The notes beneath the pieces are model-generated. The model saw only the letters and a list, made by a program, of their open reading frames with translations, searched no databases and was not told the DNA's origin. A stretch of DNA of 64,000 nucleotides. Origin: Planctomycetota bacterium. Lineage in GTDB: Bacteria; Planctomycetota; Planctomycetia; Pirellulales; Lacipirellulaceae. Where the stretch lies: NCBI GenBank assembly GCA_029259915.1, contig JAJDED010000061.1:62001-126000 (forward strand). Reading direction: 5' to 3'. Position numbers and translations under genes: made by a program. Below, in pieces: positions 33,452-42,432 of this stretch. The stretch's first letter is position 1. Every line of letters begins with the position of its first letter.

Positions 33452-34384
33452 ATGCGCATGAGTTTCTTGATGTTCTACAAATATATCTGCAAGCCAGTTG
33501 CGATCTTGGTGATTGGTGCAGCAGCACTTTTAAGTTCGAGTCGGGTAGCCCTTGCGCAGCAGACGGGCCAGTTTGTCGAACCGATTTATCGAGTGGCGCA
33601 CGAAGAAGCAACGCAGCAGCCTGCGCAGGTGGCCACGCGGATTCCCGTCCAGCAGGTTCAGTCGGGGCTCGACCTGACCCCGATTCCCGGGCAGCATCCT
33701 CTGATGCCCGCCTTGCTTATGGCGAAAAAAGCACTGGGAAAGATCGATGCCAATATCCAAGACTACAGTGCCATGCTTTACAAGCAGGAACGGATCAACG
33801 GCGAGCTAGCCGGCCAGGAGGTCGCATTTATCAAAGTGCGTCATCAACCGTTCGGCGTGTACATGTTTTTTGTGAAACCAAACAAAGGCCGTGAGTGCCT
33901 TTACAACCACGCTCCCGACGGCGCCAAGGGCAAGCTGGTAGCGATGGACTGCGGCTGGAAACGTCGCTTCGGCAAATTGGAACTCGATCCCGAAGGCCAT
34001 CTGGCGATGAAGGGGCAAAAGTATCCGATCATGAAATTGGGGCTTCGCAATCTAACGGCCGAGCTGATCGAGGTGGCTTCGAGCGACGTCAATTTCGGAG
34101 AATGTGAAGTTCGCACCGTGCAAAGCAAAATCAACGGTCGTGCGGTAACCATGATCGAAGCCGTGCATCCGGTCCCCCGCAAAAACTTCCGTTTTCATAA
34201 GGCGGAGATCTTTATCGACAACGAGCTGCACGTCCCGGTTCGCTACGCGGCCTACCTGTGGCCAGAAAACCCAGACGAAGCTCCCCCTCTGGAAGAAGCC
34301 TACACTTACCTGAATCTTGAGGTAAACAAAGGTTTCACCAACGCCGACTTCGACCCTGAGAATCCAAATTATTTTAAGAATTGA
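33452..34384 (+). CDS. DUF1571 secreted protein
   Basis: 310 residues from ATG 33452, which has a strong GGAGGAGAG site seven bases upstream; the open frame extends further 5' but without a better start. A membrane signal (about 15-35) ends at RVALAQQ. The body from about residue 100 contains YSAMLYKQERINGELAGQEVAF, KVRHQPFGVYMFFVKPNKG and ECLYNHAPD, the DUF1571 pattern typical of planctomycetes. Function unknown; it lies outside the cytoplasm. No operon partner. Confidence 0.85.
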   Translation: MRMSFLMFYKYICKPVAILVIGAAALLSSSRVALAQQTGQFVEPIYRVAHEEATQQPAQVATRIPVQQVQSGLDLTPIPGQHPLMPALLMAKKALGKIDANIQDYSAMLYKQERINGELAGQEVAFIKVRHQPFGVYMFFVKPNKGRECLYNHAPDGAKGKLVAMDCGWKRRFGKLELDPEGHLAMKGQKYPIMKLGLRNLTAELIEVASSDVNFGECEVRTVQSKINGRAVTMIEAVHPVPRKNFRFHKAEIFIDNELHVPVRYAAYLWPENPDEAPPLEEAYTYLNLEVNKGFTNADFDPENPNYFKN

Positions 34385-34737
34385 GGGGTGAGGATCGAGG
34401 GAAGAAGTAGCCGCGACTCCGCAGAGGGTAGGACGGGTACACTTTCCGATGGGCACTCTTCCTGCGGCTTTTATCACACAATCAGGGCCATTATTTTTTG
34501 AAGCTGAGCAATTCGGGCGGCATGCCCTCGTCGGCATGGGCTGGCCTTGCCGAAACGCCGTCAACATGGCCACGTCGGCAGACCTTCGAGTCCATGCCAC
34601 CTGCGAAGTTTTTCACCAAAGTGAAAAGCCCTGTTCACACAATCAGTCGCGTTGAAATCGCTGTTCGCATCGAGTATGCTATCGGGTCGAACCTATTCTC
34701 TTTGCAGCGGACTGATACTCTTAAAAAAGGGGGTGCG
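34385..34737. other. 353-base spacer with a REP-like fragment
   Basis: It contains AGCCGCGACTCCGCAG (about 34412), a partial relative of the CTAGCCGCGATC family, just after the DUF1571 gene. The reading frame of the next gene stays open up to 34498 but lacks codon pattern and signal; the gene is taken to start at 34738. Confidence 0.5.
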
Positions 34738-35592
34738 ATGAAGAGGCCTCTGATATTGTCGTTCGCCTGTTTGACCGTGGTGGCGCTGCTATGTTGGCAG
34801 TCGTCGGTTGCTTTGGCTAAGCACGGACACGGCGATGGTCATAAACACGGCGGCGGGCATGGACATGGCGATGGTCATAAACACGGCGGCGATCGTGATC
34901 ATGGAGGCGGGCACGAGCGCGGTGGACACCATTCTGGTGAGCACGAATTCAGAGGTGGTCATGGTCGTAGTTATGGTCACGGCCATGTCGAACATCATTT
35001 TGCGGCGCCCCACCTCAGTCACCATTACTACGGCCGCTACTGGGTCGATTCTGGGTTGACCTATTACAAGCCTCGAACCTTCGCAGACAGCCCCGATGCG
35101 TATGTTGAGTCCAAGCCGATTGCCATAGAGTTCGGCGGTTTTTCGCACGTTGATGAATTGTCAGGTCATCTTGAGCATCTTGCGAACGATCTTTGTCTCG
35201 ACATGCATTACAACTATTCACACAATGCCGGTTTTCCGGAGACCTATCGAGAAGCGTATCAATTTCTTGAAGCGTCCAAATCCGTCCACGCGAAAGAAGA
35301 TAAAATCGACCGGGCTGAATTGGGCCGTCAAATACAAGAACTTGATCGAACTTTCCATCACGTGCAAGGCAAAGTCAGGGGGTGGAGCCGACAACATCGT
35401 CGGCAGATCGGACAGGCCGGTATCCTGACCAAGATGGACGTGACGGAGGCGTTGCTGCATCATCTGATGGTTGACGTAGGCATCAAGCCACACAGCGCGG
35501 AAGCGACAGAAGCGGCACCCGCTCCGGCTACCCTTGAAGTCGCGCCTCCTCCTACGACCGAAAGTTCGTCGCCTTCTCCGACGATTCCATAA
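34738..35592 (+). CDS. His-rich secreted protein
   Basis: 284 residues from ATG 34738, after AAAAAAGGGGG. A signal peptide (about 4-27) ends near VALA. Residues 29-96 are Gly/His-rich (HGHGDGHKHGGGHGHGDGHK, a duplicated 11-residue block), a likely Ni/Zn/Cu-binding region. A helical domain (about 140-240) has a conserved-looking FGGFSHVDELSGHLEHLANDL, then a Pro/Thr/Ser-rich tail. It may store or buffer metal in the periplasm. The His block is DNA-repetitive, so it may vary among strains. Confidence 0.8.
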   Translation: MKRPLILSFACLTVVALLCWQSSVALAKHGHGDGHKHGGGHGHGDGHKHGGDRDHGGGHERGGHHSGEHEFRGGHGRSYGHGHVEHHFAAPHLSHHYYGRYWVDSGLTYYKPRTFADSPDAYVESKPIAIEFGGFSHVDELSGHLEHLANDLCLDMHYNYSHNAGFPETYREAYQFLEASKSVHAKEDKIDRAELGRQIQELDRTFHHVQGKVRGWSRQHRRQIGQAGILTKMDVTEALLHHLMVDVGIKPHSAEATEAAPAPATLEVAPPPTTESSSPSPTIP

Positions 35593-36065
35593 GGTCTGCC
35601 AGATTTCTCGGCAGACCTCGGAATGGCATAGTTGCAAAATGACAGGGCTGCGGCAGGGTGGCCAATAATAGTTGTTGCGCGGCGCCATTGCGATCACTAC
35701 AATGACGGGCGACTGAGGGCGGATGGGCTGCACGGCGGCGGACCAGGTTGCCTTGTTGGATCGACGTTGGCCAACGTTTCGTTCGCTATGCATCAGCGAG
35801 CGGATTTCTCTCTAGAGGTCGATCTGGCTTGGGGACGGGTGATCGCGTGTATGCCGGTAGCCAACAAACCCTCACGCCCGCGATGGGATCCCATCCTTTT
35901 TTTTGAAGTGCGAATTTCGATGTGAGAAGGAAGAAGTTGGAAAGGGGAAATGCGAAAGTGGAAAGGGGAAAGTCGGAACACTAATCGACGCTTATCTGCA
36001 CTGATCTGATTAATTAGCGAAGATTAGCGTCGATAAGTGTTCAAAGAATTTGACATAAATGCAGA
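35593..36065. other. 473-base spacer holding a dispersed hairpin
   Basis: Between the convergent His-rich and mmsA genes. No credible gene; short purine-rich runs (AAGTGGAAAGGGGAAA at about 35955) and the hairpin at 35976-36042 are the only structure. Confidence 0.55.
35976..36042. repeat. 30-bp-arm hairpin with ATCGACGCT core
   Basis: Arms 35976-36005 and 36013-36042 match at about 25 of 30 positions, 7-base loop. Shares CTTATCTGCACT with the hairpin at 2583-2647. Located just after the mmsA stop (leftward gene), where it could act as a terminator-like structure. Confidence 0.75.
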
Positions 36066-37583
36066 CTACTTGCGCGCGGTTTTCCACACGGGGTCGACGT
36101 GCGATTCCTCGGCGGAGCGGAACCAGCGGGTGAGCGTCATTTTTTGCCGCGTGTAAAAGTGAACGCTTTCGGTTCCCTGGATATGCAGGTCGCCGAAGAA
36201 CGATTGATTCCAGCCAGTGAAGGGGAACCAGGCCATTGGGGCGGGGACACCCACGTTGATGCCAATCATGCCGGCATTGAAATGTTGTTTGAATTCGCGG
36301 GCGGCGTAGCCACTACCAGTAAAAATCGAGGCGCCGTTGCCGTAGGGGCAATTGCGACCGATTTCGAGCGCGGATTCTAAATCGGCGGCACGAACTACCG
36401 AGAGCACCGGGCCAAAGATTTCTTCCTGGGCAACACGCATTTGAGGAGCCACGCGGTCAATCACGCATGGCCCAAGCAAGAAACCGTCGCTGCCGAAATC
36501 TCCGCGACCATCGAGGGCCACTTCCGCCCCTTCGCCCGAGGCGACGTCGAGATAACTGCTCACGCGGTCCAAATGTTCACGGCGAATCAATGGGCCCATG
36601 TCGACGTTTTCGTCGCCGTCGCTGGGACCCACGCGCATCGTGCCGGCGTAGTCGCACAGTTGTTCCACCAGCGGATCTGCCACGTCACCCACCGCAACCG
36701 CCACGCTACCAGCCATGCAGCGTTGTCCCGCGCAGCCGTAGGCGCTGGCGGCCAAGGCTTTGACGGATTGCTCCAGATCGGCGTCTGGCATGATGATCAA
36801 GTGGTTCTTCGCTCCACCGGCGGCTTGCACGCGCTTGCCGTTTTTGGTGCCGGTTTCGTAAATGGCTTTTGCAATCGCCGTGGAACCGACAAACGATATC
36901 GCAGCCACCTCCGGATGATTCAGTAAAGTTTCAACACATTCTCGATCGCCGTGGGCGATGTTGAACACACCGTCGGGCAAACCAGCTTCGACCAACAACT
37001 CGCCGAGTCGCACCGAAGAGAGCGGGACTTTTTCCGACGGTTTCAAAACGAACGTGTTGCCGCAGGCAATCGCAACTGGGAACATCCAGAGCGGAACCAT
37101 GAACGGAAAATTGTACGGCGTGATTCCAACACAGACTCCCACCGGGTGACGATTCGTTTCGGCATCGACCGATGGAGCGATATTGGGGAGCGTATCGCCC
37201 ATCAGCATGGTGGGAACTGCGCACGCGAATTCGACCATTTCCAAACCGCGTTGTACTTCGGCCCTTGATTCGGGCAAAGTTTTGCCATGTTCGCGCGTGA
37301 CCAATGCGGCCAACTCCTCGAAATGTTGTTCGATGAGATCGCGAAATTTGAACATCACTCGAGCGCGTTCCACGGCAGGCGTCGCGCCCCAGTCAGGCAA
37401 TGCCTGGGCCGCTGCGGCGACAATGGCGTTGGTTTCCTCCTCGGTACACAACGGCACCTGGGCGATGACTTTCCCCGAGGAGGGATTAAAAACTTCACCG
37501 TTTCTGGTGGACACGCTAGGTTGCCAGGTTCCGCCCACTAACGTAGGGACGATGGATTGGGTCGATTCGACGGACGTTGCCAT
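36066..37583 (-). CDS. mmsA: CoA-acylating methylmalonate-semialdehyde dehydrogenase
   Basis: 505 residues, ATG start. It converts (methyl)malonate semialdehyde with CoA and NAD+ to propionyl- or acetyl-CoA plus CO2. Family features: TPYNFPFMVPLWMFP (the family-typical NFPFMVP), VLKPSEKVP, FVGSTAIAKAIYE (NAD site), GAKNHLIIMPDAD, the catalytic Cys in GQRCMAGS and EEIFGPVLSV. The length matches MmsA/IolA. It is divergent from ureidopropionase, permease and aminotransferase genes, and its substrate is the product of that aminotransferase, so the four form one pathway. Confidence 0.93.
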   Translation of the reverse strand: MATSVESTQSIVPTLVGGTWQPSVSTRNGEVFNPSSGKVIAQVPLCTEEETNAIVAAAAQALPDWGATPAVERARVMFKFRDLIEQHFEELAALVTREHGKTLPESRAEVQRGLEMVEFACAVPTMLMGDTLPNIAPSVDAETNRHPVGVCVGITPYNFPFMVPLWMFPVAIACGNTFVLKPSEKVPLSSVRLGELLVEAGLPDGVFNIAHGDRECVETLLNHPEVAAISFVGSTAIAKAIYETGTKNGKRVQAAGGAKNHLIIMPDADLEQSVKALAASAYGCAGQRCMAGSVAVAVGDVADPLVEQLCDYAGTMRVGPSDGDENVDMGPLIRREHLDRVSSYLDVASGEGAEVALDGRGDFGSDGFLLGPCVIDRVAPQMRVAQEEIFGPVLSVVRAADLESALEIGRNCPYGNGASIFTGSGYAAREFKQHFNAGMIGINVGVPAPMAWFPFTGWNQSFFGDLHIQGTESVHFYTRQKMTLTRWFRSAEESHVDPVWKTARK

Positions 37584-37831
37584 TGTGAAACCTCACACGG
37601 TTCTGCGGCTATTACGGTAGTAGGCTTGTGGTCTGCAAAAGGGTATGATAACAAGTTCTAGAGGGCTTTCGCAATCAACTTTCCCCTTGTCTAAGTATAT
37701 CCCGTAGTCAAATTCACTGACTTTGTCCAAACATTTTTAGAGCGTCTCACAATACCAGACAATCTCAGTCCACACGGCTGAATTTTGAATGGCCCACAAG
37801 GTTTTGTTTGTACGTTATAAGGCGATGTATT
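37584..37831. promoter_or_regulatory. Divergent promoter region of the pyrimidine catabolism locus
   Basis: 248 bases between the mmsA start and the ureidopropionase start, read in opposite directions, so both promoters and any shared operator must be here. Two related strings, CTTGTCTAAGTAT (about 37687) and TTTGTCCAAACAT (about 37722), are candidate binding sites. No regulator gene is adjacent. Confidence 0.45.
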
Positions 37832-38701
37832 ATGTCTCGAGTTGTACGTGGTGCATTGATCCAAGCGACCCTTTGTGAACCGGCCACTTCGCCCGTAGAT
37901 AAGATAAAGCGGGCGATGATCGACAAGCATGTCGACATGCTCGCACAAGCCGCGGAAAAGGGCGCCCAAGTTGTTTGTTTTCAAGAACTGTTCTACGGCC
38001 CCTATTTTTGCGCGGAGCAAGATGCGAAGTGGTACGAGCTGACCGAAAAAGTGCCCGACGGACCGACGACCAAACTTTTTCAGGAAGAAGCAAAAAAACA
38101 CGGCGTGGTATTGGTGTTGTCGATGTACGAGGAAGACCTGCCGGGTGTTTACTACAACACGGCAGCGGTCATCGATGCCGACGGTAGTTACTTGGGCAAA
38201 TTTCGCAAGATGCATATTCCGCAATGCGCCCCCGGTTTTTGGGAGAAGTTTTATTTTCGTCCCGGAAACTTGGGTTACCCGGTATTCGACACAGCCGTAG
38301 GCAAAGTGGGTGTTTACATTTGCTACGATCGCCACTTTCCGGAGGGCGCGCGCTGCTTGGGTCTGAACGGTGCGGAGATTATTTTCAACCCTTCGGCAAC
38401 TGTGGCGGGCTTGAGCGAGTATCTTTGGAAAATCGAACAGCCCGCACATGCCGTGGCGAACCAATATTTTGTCGGCGCGATTAATCGCCCCGGTTTTGAA
38501 GAGCCGTGGCGCATCGGCGAGTTTTACGGCCAGAGCTATTTCTGCAATCCGCGCGGGCAGTTCATCGCGGAGGCATCGCGTGATCAAGACGAGATCGTGA
38601 TTGCCGACATGGACCTGGACATGATCCGCGAAGTGCGCAACACGTGGCAATTTTTCCGCGACCGCCGTCCGGAAAGTTATACCGAGATAGTGGAACTGTA
38701 A
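37832..38701 (+). CDS. Nitrilase-superfamily amidohydrolase, beta-ureidopropionase-like
   Basis: 289 residues from ATG 37832; AAGGCGATG lies just upstream. The catalytic triad of the nitrilase superfamily is visible: Glu in VCFQELFYGPYF, Lys in GKFRKMHIP and Cys in VYICYDRHFPE. The close spacing and sequence resemble beta-ureidopropionase/N-carbamoylputrescine amidase. Next to a nucleobase permease, an omega-aminotransferase and mmsA, it most likely hydrolyses N-carbamoyl-beta-alanine to beta-alanine, CO2 and NH3 in reductive pyrimidine breakdown. N-carbamoylputrescine cannot be excluded. Confidence 0.88.
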   Translation: MSRVVRGALIQATLCEPATSPVDKIKRAMIDKHVDMLAQAAEKGAQVVCFQELFYGPYFCAEQDAKWYELTEKVPDGPTTKLFQEEAKKHGVVLVLSMYEEDLPGVYYNTAAVIDADGSYLGKFRKMHIPQCAPGFWEKFYFRPGNLGYPVFDTAVGKVGVYICYDRHFPEGARCLGLNGAEIIFNPSATVAGLSEYLWKIEQPAHAVANQYFVGAINRPGFEEPWRIGEFYGQSYFCNPRGQFIAEASRDQDEIVIADMDLDMIREVRNTWQFFRDRRPESYTEIVEL

Positions 38702-38720
38702 TCTCACTCATCCAACCTTT

Positions 38721-40220
38721 ATGACTTCTCGCGAAACTCAATCCGCTAAGCGTCTTGTCTACGGATTAGATGACCGTCCGCCGCTGGGGCGTGCCATTGT
38801 GTTGGCCATGCAGCATGTGCTGACGATGTTCGGGTCGACAGTTTCAATACCGCTGTTGTTTGGGCCCGCGATGGGGATGACGCTGGAGCAGATCGCGCTC
38901 TTGATTTCGTCGGTGATGATTTGCAGCGGCGTGGCGACGTTGCTGCAGTCGACTTTCGGTTCGCGTCTGCCGATTATTCAGGGAGTTTCGTTCTCGTTCA
39001 TCGCCGCGTTCTTTGCGATTATTAGTACCGTCAAACAAGCGGGCGGAACGTCGGCTGAGATGATGCAGTACATTGCCGGCGCGGTGATTGCGGGCGCGGT
39101 TGTGGAAATCGTCATCGGCTTTTCTGGGTTGATGGGTTTGGTGCGGCGGATTCTTTCGCCTGTGGTGGTGGGTCCGGTGATTATGTTGATCGGCTTGGCG
39201 CTGTTTCAACACGGTGCGCCCAAGGCGGGAACCGATTGGGCGATTTCCGGATTGACCATGTTCTTGGTCATTTTGTTTTCTTTAGTGTTGGCAAACAACA
39301 ACCGATTCTTCCAACTCTTTCCGATCCTTTCGGCAATCGTGATTGTGGTCACACTTTGTTATGTGCTGACGTTGGCCGGAGTTTACGAACCGGGGGATCC
39401 CTCGTACGTCGACGCGTCGGCCGCGGCAACGAGCGATTGGGTGCGCACCGATCTTCGCGAGTTCGTTTTTCCCTGGGGCTTTCCGAAGTGGAGCTTGGGA
39501 TTTTTCTTCGCAGCATTGGCTGGCTACATGGCTTCGATGATCGAATCGTTTGGCGACTATCATGCCTGCAGCCACATGGCGGGCGGCGGCGATCCGACGC
39601 CGAAGCAGATTTCGCGTGGCATCGGATTCGAGGGCATCGGCTGCTTGCTTACCGGTGTGTTGGGCGGCTTTAGTTCGACTAGCTATTCCGAGAACATTGG
39701 TCTGGTGGGCCTGACAAAAGTGGGCAGTCGCTATGTAGTGCAAATTGGTGCGCTGGTGCTGATTGCACTTGGGTTTTTTGGAAAGTTTGGCGCGCTTGCC
39801 GCGGCGATTCCTGGCCCGGTTGTGGGAGGGATGTACTGCGCTATGTTTGGTTTGATTAGTGCCGTGGGTGTGCAACAATTGGCCAGGTGCGATTTGCATT
39901 CGGATCGGAATTTGTTTATCGCCGGCTTTGCGTTGTTTATGGGGTTGAGTGTCCCTGCATATTTTGCGTCGGTCAGTTCGCCCGAAACAATACAGGCGGG
40001 ACAAACTTTGGCGCTTTACCAACCGACTGCTGAAACTTGGTTGACCGACTTGCCGGAAGATTTGAAAGGCGTGGTGCTTTCGATTGGTTCAACAGGCATG
40101 GCGGTGGCAGCCATTTTAGGATTGCTGCTCGACAACCTCATCCCCGGCACGGCAAGACAACGGGGCCTGGACGATCCGGGCGTGTTGGTTCCCGAAGCAG
40201 GCGACGTTGGAGTTGAATGA
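38721..40220 (+). CDS. Nucleobase permease (NCS2 xanthine/uracil family)
   Basis: 499 residues, ATG start, 19 bases after the ureidopropionase stop. Twelve or more membrane helices. NCS2 pattern: RPPLGRAIVLAMQHVLTMFGSTV at the start, IIQGVSFSFIAAF, MASMIESFGDYHACS (the conserved transport motif in TM8), FSSTSYSENIGLVGLTKVGSR and GPVVGGMYCAMFGLISAVG. A proton- or sodium-coupled uptake of uracil/thymine or xanthine; the neighbours favour pyrimidines. The tail is short. Likely in one operon with the gene before and after. Confidence 0.92.
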   Translation: MTSRETQSAKRLVYGLDDRPPLGRAIVLAMQHVLTMFGSTVSIPLLFGPAMGMTLEQIALLISSVMICSGVATLLQSTFGSRLPIIQGVSFSFIAAFFAIISTVKQAGGTSAEMMQYIAGAVIAGAVVEIVIGFSGLMGLVRRILSPVVVGPVIMLIGLALFQHGAPKAGTDWAISGLTMFLVILFSLVLANNNRFFQLFPILSAIVIVVTLCYVLTLAGVYEPGDPSYVDASAAATSDWVRTDLREFVFPWGFPKWSLGFFFAALAGYMASMIESFGDYHACSHMAGGGDPTPKQISRGIGFEGIGCLLTGVLGGFSSTSYSENIGLVGLTKVGSRYVVQIGALVLIALGFFGKFGALAAAIPGPVVGGMYCAMFGLISAVGVQQLARCDLHSDRNLFIAGFALFMGLSVPAYFASVSSPETIQAGQTLALYQPTAETWLTDLPEDLKGVVLSIGSTGMAVAAILGLLLDNLIPGTARQRGLDDPGVLVPEAGDVGVE

Positions 40221-40335
40221 GCTGTTAGCTATTAGAGGTTAGCGATTAGCTCTGGTGGGCGGATGTTGTCATTAAAAAATAAAATGCTAACAGCTAACAG
40301 CTAATCGCTAATCGCTAACAGCTACTAAAAGGGTA
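40219..40335. repeat. Inverted tandem AGCTGTTAGC words
   Basis: Left arm 40219-40252 (GAGCTGTTAGC..GATTAGCTC) and right arm about 40284-40323 (GCTAACAGCTAACAGCTAAT, then CGCTAATCGCTAACAGC) are inverted iterations of 6-7-base words. It sits between the permease stop and the aminotransferase start and could form a long hairpin. Confidence 0.65.
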
Positions 40336-40341
40336 ATAACC

Positions 40342-41706
40342 ATGAGTCAAACTAAAAATTCCCTCGAACTTCCCATCATCGATCACGAGCCGACGCCTTA
40401 TGCCGGGCCTTCACGCGATGAAGTGATCGCGCTGCGCCATCAGTATCTCTCACCAGGGATCCTTGCTTACTATCGCGAACCGTTGATGGTGGTCGAAGGG
40501 CACATGCAGTATCTGTGGGACGAAACCGGTCGGCGGTATCTCGACGCTTTTGCGGGGATTGTGACCGTGAGCGTCGGGCATTGTCATCCCAAAGTGATAG
40601 AAAAAGTTCACGAACAAAACGGTCGTCTACAACATACGACGACCATTTATCTGCATCCGGCGATCGTCCAGTTTGCCGAAAAGCTGGCCAGCAAAATGCC
40701 GGAGGGACTCACGCGCAGCTACTTCACTAACAGTGGCAGCGAAGCGAATGAGATTGCCATTCTCTCGGCCCGCGAGTTCACGGGCAATCGCGACGTGATC
40801 GCACTGCGCAACGGCTACCACGGCGGTACGTCGACTCCGATGAGTCTGACCGCCCACGGCACATGGAAATTCAAATCAAACACGCGTGCCAACGTCCTGC
40901 ATACCCACGCCGGTTACTGTTACCGGTGCCCGTATGGATTAGAGTATCCCTCTTGCGATTTGAAGTGTGCGCACGACATCAAGAGTGTGATCGAATACCA
41001 ATCGCCGGGCGAGATTGCCTGTTTCATTGGCGAGCCTGTCCAGGGCGTGGGTGGTTCGATTGTGCCGCCCAAGGAATTTTTCCAGGTGGTTTACGACATC
41101 GTCCGCCAACACGGCGGCATCTGCATTGCCGACGAAGTGCAGGGCGGATTCGGTCGCACGGGGCATCACTACTGGTCGCACCAGAATTTTGATGTGGTGC
41201 CTGACATGATCACGATGGCCAAGGGTATCGGCAATGGCGCGCCGCTGGGCGCGATGACCACGACCGAACCGATTTCCGAAATGATGAAAAACCGCATCCA
41301 CTTCAACACGTTCGGCGGCAACCCGGTGAGCATGACGCAAGGCCTGGCCACGCTCGAAGTGATCGACGAAGAGGGCATCCAACAAAACGCGCTGGAAGTT
41401 GGTGCGTTCCTGAAAAACCGCCTGCTCGAATTGCAGGACAAGCACGCGCTAATCGGCGAAGTGCGCGGACTCGGTTTGATGTTGGGCGTCGAACTAGTCA
41501 CCGACCGAAAAACACGCGAGCCCGCCACCACGCAGGCGGCCGACGCCATGGAAATGTGCAAACAGCGCGGCCTGATCATCGGCAAGGGCGGACTCAAAGG
41601 AAACACCCTGCGCATCAAGCCGCCGATGTGCATCACCAAAGACGACGCTAATTTTCTCGCCGATTGCCTGGACGAAGTGCTGGGCGAAATCAGCGGGAAG
41701 CAGTAA
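40342..41706 (+). CDS. Class III aminotransferase (AGXT2/omega-amino acid type)
   Basis: 454 residues, ATG start after AAAAGGG. PLP class III features: YFTNSGSEANEIAIL, NGYHGGT, FIGEPVQGVGG, IADEVQGGFGRTG (Asp binding the pyridine N), and the Schiff-base Lys in TMAKGIGNGAPLGA. The Cys-rich stretch CYRCPYGLEYPSC is typical of AGXT2-like enzymes. Such enzymes transaminate beta-alanine and D-3-aminoisobutyrate to (methyl)malonate semialdehyde, which the divergent mmsA consumes. Likely part of the permease operon. Confidence 0.9.
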   Translation: MSQTKNSLELPIIDHEPTPYAGPSRDEVIALRHQYLSPGILAYYREPLMVVEGHMQYLWDETGRRYLDAFAGIVTVSVGHCHPKVIEKVHEQNGRLQHTTTIYLHPAIVQFAEKLASKMPEGLTRSYFTNSGSEANEIAILSAREFTGNRDVIALRNGYHGGTSTPMSLTAHGTWKFKSNTRANVLHTHAGYCYRCPYGLEYPSCDLKCAHDIKSVIEYQSPGEIACFIGEPVQGVGGSIVPPKEFFQVVYDIVRQHGGICIADEVQGGFGRTGHHYWSHQNFDVVPDMITMAKGIGNGAPLGAMTTTEPISEMMKNRIHFNTFGGNPVSMTQGLATLEVIDEEGIQQNALEVGAFLKNRLLELQDKHALIGEVRGLGLMLGVELVTDRKTREPATTQAADAMEMCKQRGLIIGKGGLKGNTLRIKPPMCITKDDANFLADCLDEVLGEISGKQ

Positions 41707-41729
41707 ACCTCGGCATTTGCTCCCGGTGG

Positions 41730-42260
41730 TTACACTCCTTCATCGATTTTCTTCTGCAAATCGTCGGCAAGCGAATCTTTGAGTTCCGGATAAGACTCGA
41801 TGATTCGCAAGATGTCGGCAAAATCTTTCTGGCGTTTGCTGGCCCTTCTTGTGGCATCTGAGTAGGCAAGTGCTTTGCCTTGAAGCACATCTTCGACCGC
41901 TGCCACGCGCATCGTGTGGCCCAAAACTTTCTGATTCTGTGATCTCTTGATGAAACTCTGATAGATCGGATCGGTTTGAAGCTGGATACGAAGGTCCGAC
42001 TTTTTTGAAGAGATGTTGATGCTGTGGGAGAACTGTTCCACTTGGTAATCGTCTGAAATCTTTGAAAGCAGCTTATCCATCTGCAAAACGGCTACGACGA
42101 TATCAAGATCCAAGCTAACGAGAGGTTCAACGTATGCGTTCACTGCCAATCCACCAATGACGCAATACTCGATGCGATGTTCTTCTAGGATCGCTAGAAA
42201 TATGGCGAGAATGTTCTCCTCGCCACTGTCGAGGGCGTTTAGAAAGGCTTTCTGATTCAT
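41730..42260 (-). CDS. Orphan nucleotidyltransferase-like protein
   Basis: About 176 residues from ATG 42260; ATGs at 42269 and 42305 are alternatives and no ribosome site decides. HRIEYCVIGGLAVNAY followed by SLDLDIVV is the Gly-Gly plus Asp-x-Asp nucleotidyltransferase core. The C-terminal half is basic and helical (LGHTMRVAAVEDVLQGKALAYSDATRRASKRQKDFADI). Such proteins often act as antitoxin/toxin NTases with a HEPN or AbiEi partner; no partner is adjacent, so its role is open. It lies tail-to-tail with the aminotransferase. Confidence 0.75.
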   Translation of the reverse strand: MNQKAFLNALDSGEENILAIFLAILEEHRIEYCVIGGLAVNAYVEPLVSLDLDIVVAVLQMDKLLSKISDDYQVEQFSHSINISSKKSDLRIQLQTDPIYQSFIKRSQNQKVLGHTMRVAAVEDVLQGKALAYSDATRRASKRQKDFADILRIIESYPELKDSLADDLQKKIDEGV

Positions 42261-42413
42261 ACATGCCATTGTGGTTTTAATAGCGTCAGAAAGCAAGGCG
42301 AACATATGGTGCTGGGCGATCTCGCAGTTTAGTCACGACCTCAATATCTCGTATCCATCAAGCCGGTGTCGTGTGGCACTGCGATCGTGTATCATGGTCG
42401 CTTCTGTGCTGGT

Positions 42414-42432
42414 GTCAGGTGCGGCACCTGAC
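42414..42432. repeat. 19-base palindrome GTCAGGTGC-G-GCACCTGAC
   Basis: Perfect 9-base arms with a single central base, in the spacer 92 bases before cmk. Possible protein-binding site or REP-like relic. Confidence 0.6.

Noticed and set aside
34498..34737. N-terminal extension of the His-rich protein
   Set aside because: The extension has no signal peptide and no ribosome site; ATG 34738 follows a purine-rich site and begins a proper signal peptide.
37691..38707. 338-residue minus-strand frame opposite the ureidopropionase gene
   Set aside because: The plus strand has the complete nitrilase triad; the minus frame is a shadow without motifs.
39282..40022. 246-residue minus-strand frame inside the nucleobase permease gene
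   Set aside because: It has the composition of antisense to a membrane protein (His, Gln, Arg-rich) and no ribosome site.
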